Part shown: positions 57,898-64,000 of the stretch, in pieces
Numbering within the stretch: the stretch's first letter is position 1
How the letters are laid out: the number at the start of each line of letters is the position of its first letter
Source of the DNA: Herbiconiux solani NBRC 106740
Lineage (GTDB): Bacteria > Actinomycetota > Actinomycetes > Actinomycetales > Microbacteriaceae
Reading direction: 5' to 3'
Assembly (NCBI RefSeq): GCF_001571005.1
Contig: NZ_BCST01000007.1
Coordinates: 248,001-312,000 of the forward strand
Length of the DNA stretch: 64,000 nt
Made by a program: the position numbers and the translations under genes
Notes under the pieces: model-generated
The model's database searches: none
Told to the model about the DNA's origin: nothing
What the model saw: the letters and a program-made list of their open reading frames with translations, nothing else

Positions 57898-57933
57898 TCC
57901 AGGTGGTCCTTACTGAATCGGGCGAGTCTCTGC

Positions 57934-58166
57934 TAGACTCTTCGCGGCTCTGAGTCTGTATTGACTCAGCACGAAAGTGGAGAATCTCCCACCCGCGCAT
58001 ACCGCTTCATTAGGTTACCGGGTCGATTGCACCCCCTGTGTTGATGGGTCGGCCTATGGCCGGCACCGTCGAGACAGAGACCAAGGGTGTGGTGCCGCAC
58101 GGTCCACGTGCGCGCATCGGGGGTTCCTCCTGCATTCGTCACAGAAACGAAACTAAGGAGTAACGC
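57934..58166 (+). promoter_or_regulatory. infC promoter and long leader
   Basis: TAGACT (57934-57939) is the likely -10, giving a leader of about 220 nt. It begins with a hairpin ctgagtc/gactcag (57950-57956, 57963-57969, 6-nt loop) and contains further GC-rich inverted segments. Leaders of this operon often mediate L20 or IF3 feedback; I cannot fold this one to a known class. Confidence 0.55.
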
Positions 58167-58829
58167 ATCAGCGATCCCCGTACAAACGACCGTATCCGTG
58201 TCCCCGAGGTCCGCCTCGTGGGCCCGGGCGGCGAGCAGGTCGGCGTCGTCAGCATCGACGTCGCCCTTCGGCTTGCCCAGGAGGCAGACCTCGACCTCGT
58301 CGAGGTCGCGCCCAACTCCAAGCCCCCGGTCGCGAAGATCATGGACTACGGAAAGTTCAAGTACGAAGCCGCGCAGAAGGCGAAAGAAGCCCGTCGCAAC
58401 CAGGCCAACACGATCCTCAAAGAGGTCCGTTTCCGCCTGAAGATCGACGTGCACGACTACGAGACCAAGCGCAAGCGCGCCGAGGGCTTCCTCAAGGCCG
58501 GCGACAAGGTGAAGGCCATGATCCTGTTCCGCGGTCGTGAGCAGTCGCGTCCCGACCAGGGTGTCCGCCTGCTCCAGCGCTTCGCGGAGGACGTGGCCGA
58601 GTTCGGCACCGTCGAGTCCAGCCCCACCATCGACGGCCGCAACATGGTCATGGTCATCGGTCCGCTGAAGAACAAGTCCGAGGCCAAGGCCGAGCAGAAC
58701 GCCAAGCGCGACGCCTCGAAGGCCCGCTCGCACGAGCAGGCCGCCCCCGAGTCCGACGCCCCCGAGGGCGCCGAGACCCCCGAAGACTCCGGCACCACGC
58801 CGGCCACTCCGGCCGCATCGGCCGAGTAA
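58167..58829 (+). CDS. infC: Translation initiation factor IF-3
   Basis: 220 residues starting at AUC (58167), 6 nt after aaggag; from there the protein reads [15 protein letters not shown], the known IF-3 N-terminus. A later GTG (58218) would delete conserved residues. IF-3 rejects non-AUG starts, so rare start codons on infC give autoregulation. The N domain, linker and C domain are complete; a 45-residue acidic/Ala-rich tail follows, as in other actinobacteria. Confidence 0.95.
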   Translation: MSDPRTNDRIRVPEVRLVGPGGEQVGVVSIDVALRLAQEADLDLVEVAPNSKPPVAKIMDYGKFKYEAAQKAKEARRNQANTILKEVRFRLKIDVHDYETKRKRAEGFLKAGDKVKAMILFRGREQSRPDQGVRLLQRFAEDVAEFGTVESSPTIDGRNMVMVIGPLKNKSEAKAEQNAKRDASKARSHEQAAPESDAPEGAETPEDSGTTPATPAASAE

Positions 58830-58857
58830 CAAGCCCGAACACACAAGGAGAACCACT

Positions 58858-59052
58858 ATGCCCAAGATGAAGACGCACTCCGGTGCCAAGAAGCGATTCA
58901 AGGTCACCGGTACCGGCAAGCTCGTGAAGCAGCAGGCCGGCATGCGCCACAACCTGGAGGTCAAGGCCCCGGGGCGTAAGGCTCGCCTGAACAAGGACCA
59001 GGTGCTGTCCAAGGCAGACACCAAGGTCGCCAAGAAGCTTCTCGGCCTGTAG
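58858..59052 (+). CDS. rpmI: 50S ribosomal protein L35
   Basis: 64 residues, [19 protein letters not shown] at the start and [15 protein letters not shown] at the end. Standard infC-rpmI-rplT order. aaggaga before the ATG. Confidence 0.97.
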   Translation: MPKMKTHSGAKKRFKVTGTGKLVKQQAGMRHNLEVKAPGRKARLNKDQVLSKADTKVAKKLLGL

Positions 59053-59098
59053 CCACCGCTGCACCAGCCGACCGAGACCTGAGAAGGAATACAGAACA

Positions 59099-59485
59099 AT
59101 GGCAAGAGTCAAGAGGGCCGTCAACGCCCACAAGAAGCGTCGCGTCATCCTCGAGCGCGCCGAGGGCTACCGCGGTCAGCGGTCGCGCCTCTACCGCAAG
59201 GCGAAGGAGCAGGTCACCCACTCCCTCGTCTACTCCTACCGTGACCGTCGTGCGCGCAAGGGCGACTTCCGCCGCCTGTGGATCCAGCGCATCAACGCGG
59301 CCTCGCGTGCGAACGGCCTGACCTACAACCGCCTCATCCAGGGCCTCGCCCTGGCCGGCATCGAGGTCGACCGCCGCATCCTCGCCGAGCTCGCCGTGAA
59401 CGAGCCCGCGACCTTCGCGGCCATCGTCGCGAGCGCCAAGGCAGCTCTTCCGGCCGACACCTCGGCCCCGAAGGCCGCGGCGTAA
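59099..59485 (+). CDS. rplT: 50S ribosomal protein L20
   Basis: 128 residues, [37 protein letters not shown] at the start. It binds 23S rRNA early in assembly and in many bacteria represses this operon. gagaagga before the ATG; 10-residue Ala/Pro tail. Confidence 0.97.
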   Translation: MARVKRAVNAHKKRRVILERAEGYRGQRSRLYRKAKEQVTHSLVYSYRDRRARKGDFRRLWIQRINAASRANGLTYNRLIQGLALAGIEVDRRILAELAVNEPATFAAIVASAKAALPADTSAPKAAA

Positions 59486-59537
59486 GCCGTCGCCCCCGAG
59501 CGAAGCAGCACCCACAAGAGAACAGAGAGAGCGTCAC

Positions 59538-60338
59538 ATGCTTGACAATCCGCGATCACCTCGCGTTCGGGCTGTGGCGAAACTCGCCAAGAAGGGAGCC
59601 CGGTCTGAGACCGGGCTCTTTCTCTTGGAGGGCCCGCAGGCCGTCTCCGAGGCGCTGACCTTCGCACCCCACCTGATCGACGAGCTGTTCGCGACGCCGA
59701 CCGCGCTCGACCGCCATCCCGAGATCGCCTCGCGCGCATCCGATGCCTCGCTCGACGTCGAGTTCGTCACCGAGCAGGTGCTCGACTCGATGGCCGACAC
59801 GGTGACGCCACAGGGCTTCGTCGCCGTCTGCCGGCAGTTCCCCACTGCGGTCAAAGACATCTTCGCCGCCGGCCCCACACTCATCGCCGTCCTCGAAGAG
59901 GTGCGCGACCCCGGCAACGCGGGCACGATCATCCGGGCAGCGGATGCGGCGGGTGCGGATGCGGTCATCCTCACCGGCCGCTCCGTCGACCTGTACAACC
60001 CGAAGGTGGTCCGCTCGACCACCGGGTCGATCTTCCACCTCCCCGTCGCCGTCGAGGCGACCCTCGAGGACGTGCTGCTGCGCGCCCGGGAGGCCGGCCT
60101 GCAGACGCTCGCGGCCGACATCAAGGGCGACGACCTGCTCGACGTGCGCACGGCGGGCCTGCTCGGCACCCCCACGGCGTGGGTGTTCGGCAACGAGGCC
60201 CGTGGCCTCCCGGACGAGGTGCTCACCGCGGTCGACCGGGCCGTCTCGCTGCCGATCTACGGCCAGGCCGAGTCGCTGAACCTCGCCACGGCGGCGTCGG
60301 TCTGCCTCTACGAGAGCGCGTTCGCCCTCCGCTCCTGA
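59538..60338 (+). CDS. TrmH/SpoU-family RNA 2'-O-methyltransferase
   Basis: 266 residues: an N-terminal substrate-binding domain (SETGLFLLEGPQAVSEAL) and the SPOUT domain with LEEVRDPGNAGTIIRAADAAGAD, WVFGNEARGLPDEV and SLPIYGQAESLNLATAASVCLYE. It probably methylates ribose in 23S rRNA or tRNA; the exact base is unknown. 52 bp after rplT. A terminator-like hairpin lies within codons 20-28. Confidence 0.92.
   Translation: MLDNPRSPRVRAVAKLAKKGARSETGLFLLEGPQAVSEALTFAPHLIDELFATPTALDRHPEIASRASDASLDVEFVTEQVLDSMADTVTPQGFVAVCRQFPTAVKDIFAAGPTLIAVLEEVRDPGNAGTIIRAADAAGADAVILTGRSVDLYNPKVVRSTTGSIFHLPVAVEATLEDVLLRAREAGLQTLAADIKGDDLLDVRTAGLLGTPTAWVFGNEARGLPDEVLTAVDRAVSLPIYGQAESLNLATAASVCLYESAFALRS
59596..59621 (+). 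terminator. Terminator-like hairpin inside the RNA methyltransferase gene
   Basis: gagcccggtc (59596-59605), loop tga, gaccgggctc (59609-59618), then tttctctt. It has the stem and U-rich tail of an intrinsic terminator and follows the rplT stop by 110 nt. Confidence 0.65.
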
Positions 60339-60420
60339 GTGTTTCGAATGCGTTTCATTTGAGTCACGGATCCGTATGTTCGGTTGCTGACCCTCTTTCG
60401 GGTGTGCTTGGGTAAACCTC

Positions 60421-61200
60421 ATGGATTCGCCTGCCACCCCCATTCGAGGCACGGGAGGGGCAGCCGCCCCCCTCGTCGTCATCGATCACGTCGACAAGCA
60501 CTTCGGCGATCTGCACGTCCTCCGCGACATCACGACCTCGGTCGCCCGCGGCGAGGTCGTCGTGGTGATCGGTCCCTCCGGTTCCGGCAAGTCGACGCTC
60601 TGTCGCGCGATCAACCGGCTCGAGACCATCGACTCCGGCTCCATCACCATCGACGGCAAGGAGCTGCCGAGCGAGGGGCGTGAGCTCGCGACGCTGCGGG
60701 CCGACGTCGGGATGGTGTTCCAGTCCTTCAACCTCTTCGCGCACAAGACCGTGCTCGAGAACGTCACGCTGGCGCCGATGCGGGTGCGGAAGCTCTCGAA
60801 GAAGGATGCCGAGAAGCGCGGCATGGAACTGCTCGACCGGGTGGGCGTCGCGAACCAGGCCAAGAAGCTCCCCGCCCAGCTCTCCGGCGGCCAGCAGCAG
60901 CGCGTCGCGATCGCGCGCTCCCTCGCGATGGATCCGAAGCTCATCCTCCTCGACGAGCCGACCAGCGCCCTCGACCCCGAGATGATCAACGAGGTGCTCG
61001 ACGTGATGGTCGGCCTCGCGCGCGACGGCATGACGATGATCGTCGTCACCCACGAGATGGGCTTCGCCCGCAAGGCCGCGGACAGAGTCGTCTTCATGGC
61101 CGACGGGCGCATCGAGGAAGAGGCGACGCCGGAGGAGTTCTTCAGCAACCCCAAGTCACCGAGAGCGAAGGACTTCCTCTCGAAGATCCTCGCCCACTAG
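60421..61200 (+). CDS. gluA: Glutamate/polar amino-acid ABC importer, ATP-binding subunit
   Basis: 259 residues of the GlnQ/GluA family. Walker [10 protein letters not shown], signature LSGGQQQR, Walker [13 protein letters not shown], and [21 protein letters not shown], a polar-amino-acid ATPase hallmark. About 20 residues precede the fold. Head of a four-gene run. No clear ribosome-binding site; a TATGTT at 60375-60380 may be the -10. Confidence 0.92.
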   Translation: MDSPATPIRGTGGAAAPLVVIDHVDKHFGDLHVLRDITTSVARGEVVVVIGPSGSGKSTLCRAINRLETIDSGSITIDGKELPSEGRELATLRADVGMVFQSFNLFAHKTVLENVTLAPMRVRKLSKKDAEKRGMELLDRVGVANQAKKLPAQLSGGQQQRVAIARSLAMDPKLILLDEPTSALDPEMINEVLDVMVGLARDGMTMIVVTHEMGFARKAADRVVFMADGRIEEEATPEEFFSNPKSPRAKDFLSKILAH

Positions 61201-61258
61201 GCGGGAACAACCCCGCCACAGCCGTTGCGCGGGGCACAGCACAAGAGAGGTACGACCA

Positions 61259-62122
61259 ATGAGGCACAAGAAGCTATCGTTTCTCGCACTCGCCGCGGTG
61301 ACCGCCGTGGCCCTCGCCGGATGCGCCGGCGGCGACTCCGGGAGCCCCGCGGTGACGCCTGAGGCGGCGCCCACCTTCGCGGCGGGTTCCACGATGGAGG
61401 CCATCGCGTCCGCGGGTGAGATCACCATCGGCACCAAGTTCGATCAGCCGCTGTTCGGTTTGGTCGGTCCCGACGGGACGCCCGAGGGCTTCGACGTCGA
61501 GATCGGCAAGATCATCGCCGCGAAGCTCGGCATCGCGCCCGAGAAGATCAAGTGGGTCGAGACGGTCTCGGCCAACCGCGAGCCGTTCATCCAGCAGGGC
61601 GAGGTCGACGTCGTCGTCGCCACCTACACGATCAACGACAAGCGCAAAGAGGTCATCTCGTTCGCCGGGCCATACTACGAGGCCGGTCAGAGCATCCTGA
61701 CCCTGTCGGACAACGACACGATCAAGAGCGAGGACGACCTCGTCGGCCAGCCGGTGTGCTCGGTCACCGGGTCGACCCCGGCCGCGAACCTCGAGGCGCT
61801 CGGCGCCCAGGTCGTGCTCACCGACACCTACACGAACTGCCTGGAGCCGCTGCGCACCGGTCAGGTCGTCGCGGTCTCGACCGACAACGTCATCCTCGCC
61901 GGGCTCGCCGCCCAGAACGAGGGCGAGTTCAAGGTCGTGGGGGAGCCCTTCACCCAGGAGCCGTACGGCATCGGCCTAGCCAAGGACGACACCGACTTCC
62001 GCATGTTCATCAACGACGTGCTCGAGGAGTCCTACGGCGACGGCACCTACGAGGCCGCCTGGGAGTCCACGGCGGGCTCCGTGCTGCCGTTCGTCGAGCC
62101 GCCGGCGGTCGACCGCTACTGA
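61259..62122 (+). CDS. gluB: Glutamate-type substrate-binding lipoprotein
   Basis: 287 residues. Lipobox L-A-G-C with Cys22, then family 3 solute-binding domain (ITIGTKFDQPLFGLVGPDGTPEGFDVEIGKIIAAKLGI; FAGPYYEAGQSIL). Close in pattern to GluB of the Corynebacterium glutamate importer. Ligand specificity is inferred. Confidence 0.9.
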   Translation: MRHKKLSFLALAAVTAVALAGCAGGDSGSPAVTPEAAPTFAAGSTMEAIASAGEITIGTKFDQPLFGLVGPDGTPEGFDVEIGKIIAAKLGIAPEKIKWVETVSANREPFIQQGEVDVVVATYTINDKRKEVISFAGPYYEAGQSILTLSDNDTIKSEDDLVGQPVCSVTGSTPAANLEALGAQVVLTDTYTNCLEPLRTGQVVAVSTDNVILAGLAAQNEGEFKVVGEPFTQEPYGIGLAKDDTDFRMFINDVLEESYGDGTYEAAWESTAGSVLPFVEPPAVDRY

Positions 62123-62264
62123 TCCGGTCGTGACGGCGGGATGCCTGCGGGCGTCCCGCCGTCCCGTCCGCCCGGCCGCCGCCAGCTGACCACGGCCATG
62201 CCAGCACGAACACACGCACCAAGAACACACGTCCCACGAACACACCGACCAGACAGGAGCACGG

Positions 62265-62912
62265 GTGAACGTCGTCATCGACAATCTGCCGGCCTACATC
62301 GAGGGCTTCCTGCAGACCGTGTCACTGCTGCTCATGGCCGGGGCCGGCGCCCTCGTGATCGGCACCATCGTCGCCGCAATGCGGATCTCGCCGGTGCCCT
62401 CGCTCAGCGGGTTCGCGGCGGTCTACACCGAGCTGCTCCGCAACACCCCGCTCACGCTCGTGCTGTTCTTCTGCGCGATCATCCTTCCCTACCTCGGGTC
62501 CGAGCTGCCGTACTTCTGGTGCGCGGTGATCGGGCTCACGCTGTACACCTCGCCCTTCGTGGCCGAGGCGCTGCGCTCGGGCATCAACGGTGTGCCGATC
62601 GGTCAGGCCGAGGCGGCGAGGAGCCTCGGGCTCGGCTTCGGCCAGACCGTCGGGCTGATCATCTTCCCCCAGGCATTCCGGATGGTGATCCCGCCGCTGA
62701 TCAGCGTGCTGATCGCGCTCACCAAGAACACCTCGGTGGCCGGCGCCTTCTTCGTCGCCGACCTCTTCGGCGTGGGCCGCGAGCTCGCCAACGCCAACGG
62801 CAACGCCGTCGTCGCCGTGCTGCTGGCCGTCGCCACCTTCTATCTGCTCATCACCATCCCGCTCGGCATCCTCGCCGCGCGGCTCGAGAAGAGATTCGCG
62901 GTGACCCGATGA
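62265..62912 (+). CDS. gluC: Amino-acid ABC importer permease (GluC-like)
   Basis: 215 residues, HisM-type permease with about five helices. EAA loop GQAEAARSLGLGFGQTVGLIIFPQAFR. GTG at 62265 follows caggagcac. The 142-bp gap after gluB is rich in short acacac/cacgaacac repeats. Confidence 0.9.
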   Translation: MNVVIDNLPAYIEGFLQTVSLLLMAGAGALVIGTIVAAMRISPVPSLSGFAAVYTELLRNTPLTLVLFFCAIILPYLGSELPYFWCAVIGLTLYTSPFVAEALRSGINGVPIGQAEAARSLGLGFGQTVGLIIFPQAFRMVIPPLISVLIALTKNTSVAGAFFVADLFGVGRELANANGNAVVAVLLAVATFYLLITIPLGILAARLEKRFAVTR

Positions 62913-63832
62913 CCTCCGTGCTGTTCGACGCCCCCGGCCCCCGGGCCAAGCGACGGTCGCGCATCGCCTCGGTGATCGTGATCGTCCTGATCCTCGCCGG
63001 TGTCGGCTGGATCGTGTACACCCTGGCCCAGCCCCGCGAATCCGGCGGCATCACGCTGCCCGGCTACTTCGACTGGAGCCGCTGGGAGAAGCCCGTCACC
63101 GACCCGGAGTTCTGGGGTGCGGTGGGCCGCGGCCTCCTCAACACCCTGCAGGCCGCCGGTATCGGTGCCGTCATGGCGCTCGTCGTGGGCGTGCTGTTCG
63201 CGCTCCTCCGCACCTCGCAGAGCGCTTTCGTCCGCGTGCCGACCACGATCGTGCTCGAGTTCCTCCGCGGCATGCCCGTGCTGCTGATGATGCTCTTCAT
63301 CCTTCTCGTCGCCTCGACCGGTGCGTTCTGGGCCGTGGTGCTCGCACTCGGCCTCTACAACGGCGCCATCATCGGCGAGGCCCTCCGCGCGGGCATCAAC
63401 TCGCTGCCGCGGGGCCAGCGCGAAGCCGGGCTCAGTCTCGGGATGACGCGGCTGCAGACCAAGATGCTGATCGAGTTCCCCCAGGCGTTCCGCCAGATGC
63501 TGCCGATCATCCTGGCGCAGCTCGTGGTGCTGCTGAAAGACACCAGCCTCGGCTACATCGTCGGTTTCAACGAGCTCATCCGCACCACGATGAACAACCT
63601 GTCGAGCTTCTACGGCAACCGCTACCTGATCACGCTGTTCATCATCACGCTCGTGATCTACCTCACGGTCAACCTCACGCTGTCGTGGGTGGCGAGACGG
63701 ATCGCCCGCCGTCGTGGCGGGCGGGCGCCGCTCGTCGTCGCCGACGGTCTGGCGACCGGCTCGGCCGTGCTGGTCGGCAGCACCACCCTCACCGGGGCCG
63801 CGGCGAACCCGGAGGACGCGACGACCGAGTAG
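62909..63832 (+). CDS. gluD: Amino-acid ABC importer permease (GluD-like)
   Basis: 307 residues with an N-terminal basic stretch, a first helix at about 19-41, an extracytoplasmic loop, and the permease core with EAA loop GQREAGLSLGMTRLQTKMLIEFPQAFR. The ATG at 62909 overlaps the gluC stop (ATGA). The last 50 residues are an Ala/Thr-rich cytoplasmic tail. Confidence 0.9.
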   Translation: MTSVLFDAPGPRAKRRSRIASVIVIVLILAGVGWIVYTLAQPRESGGITLPGYFDWSRWEKPVTDPEFWGAVGRGLLNTLQAAGIGAVMALVVGVLFALLRTSQSAFVRVPTTIVLEFLRGMPVLLMMLFILLVASTGAFWAVVLALGLYNGAIIGEALRAGINSLPRGQREAGLSLGMTRLQTKMLIEFPQAFRQMLPIILAQLVVLLKDTSLGYIVGFNELIRTTMNNLSSFYGNRYLITLFIITLVIYLTVNLTLSWVARRIARRRGGRAPLVVADGLATGSAVLVGSTTLTGAAANPEDATTE

Positions 63833-63874
63833 CCCGCTGCACGAGGCCTCGCGGGAGAACGCCCGCGTACCGCG

Positions 63875-63880
63875 TAAACT
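63875..63880 (+). promoter_or_regulatory. -10 box of pheS, leaderless geometry
   Basis: TAAACT ends 8 nt before the GTG at 63889. Confidence 0.5.
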
Positions 63881-63888
63881 TGTGACTC

Positions 63889-64000
63889 GTGTCTGAACCC
63901 ATCGCCATCACCGAGCAGGCGGTGAACGACGCGGTCGACGCGGCGCTCGCAGCCCTCGAGACCGCAGCCGACTCCGCGACGCTCCGTGCCGTCCGCTCCG
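63889..64000 (+). CDS. pheS: Phenylalanyl-tRNA synthetase alpha subunit, 5' end only
   Basis: The first 37 codons are in the window: M-S-E-P-I-A-I-T-E-Q-A-V-N-D-A-V-D-A-A-L and onward into a coiled-coil-like Ala/Leu-rich helix, the typical PheS N-terminus that contacts tRNA-Phe. Location downstream of infC-rpmI-rplT-methyltransferase agrees with the usual order. The catalytic domain is outside the window. Confidence 0.75.
   Translation, partial: MSEPIAITEQAVNDAVDAALAALETAADSATLRAVRS

Noticed and set aside
60413-60420. TAAACC as a leaderless -10 for gluA
   Set aside because: It ends only 2 nt before the ATG, so transcription would begin inside the coding sequence.

Overview
The window reads as chromosomal DNA of a high-GC actinobacterium, most likely a member of the Microbacteriaceae. 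Inference rests on gene content and order (ClgR, DUF3046 and recX around recA; an hrcA-dnaJ2-rsmE-HIT-phoH-ybeY-corC-era run; PriA instead of HisA; a LysM gene divergent from lexA), near-exclusive G/C third codon positions, and many promoters whose -10 box sits 6-9 nt before the start codon. I see no rRNA, tRNA, CRISPR array, insertion sequence or prophage. Coding density is above 90 %.

Layout. 1-4.8 kb: an APP1-type lipid phosphatase (leaving the window), a TetR regulator behind a palindromic operator, and a four-gene osmoprotectant ABC importer. 4.8-10.9 kb: cytochrome bd oxidase with its CydDC assembly exporter, behind a promoter carrying two TGTATACA boxes. 10.9-19.6 kb: a PabC-like enzyme, LeuRS, the ComEA/ComEC DNA-uptake pair, DNA polymerase III delta and ribosomal protein S20. 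19.8-28.1 kb: an aminotransferase-GNAT fusion, a ketopantoate-reductase-like gene, an epimerase, LepA, a DUF1990 protein, HemW and a DUF4870 membrane protein. 28.2-35.5 kb: the CIRCE-controlled heat-shock/RNA-maturation run hrcA to era. 35.5-42.8 kb: DapA, RNase J, FtsK, PgsA and PncC, with an unusual nested palindrome between RNase J and FtsK. 42.8-48.6 kb: ClgR (sigma-R/SigH-type promoter), DUF3046, RecA, RecX, MiaB, MiaA. 48.7-53.2 kb: DapF, a SAM methyltransferase, HflX, and the divergent SOS pair lexA / LysM protein. 53.4-60.3 kb: hisC-hisB-hisH-priA, SseB-like, DUF1844, infC (AUC start)-rpmI-rplT and an RNA methyltransferase. 60.4-63.8 kb: a gluABCD-type amino-acid importer. 63.9 kb to the end: the start of pheS.

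How it fits together. Most genes are housekeeping. Recurrent themes are stress control (CIRCE/HrcA, SigR-type promoter with ClgR, LexA boxes at recA, lexA and the LysM gene), RNA biology (RNase J, YbeY, PhoH, RsmE, MiaA/B, HflX, Era, LepA) and lysine/peptidoglycan and histidine synthesis.

No clearly new multi-gene defence or biosynthetic system is visible. The less ordinary signals are non-coding or compositional: stereotyped leaderless promoters, a ~200-bp nested inverted repeat before ftsK, short tandem repeats grown out of stop codons, a 7 x 30-bp minisatellite at the front of miaA, a terminator-like hairpin inside the RNA methyltransferase gene, a perfect 5'-UTR hairpin on the SOS LysM gene, and a marked preference for GAT over GAC in the context GGATGC.
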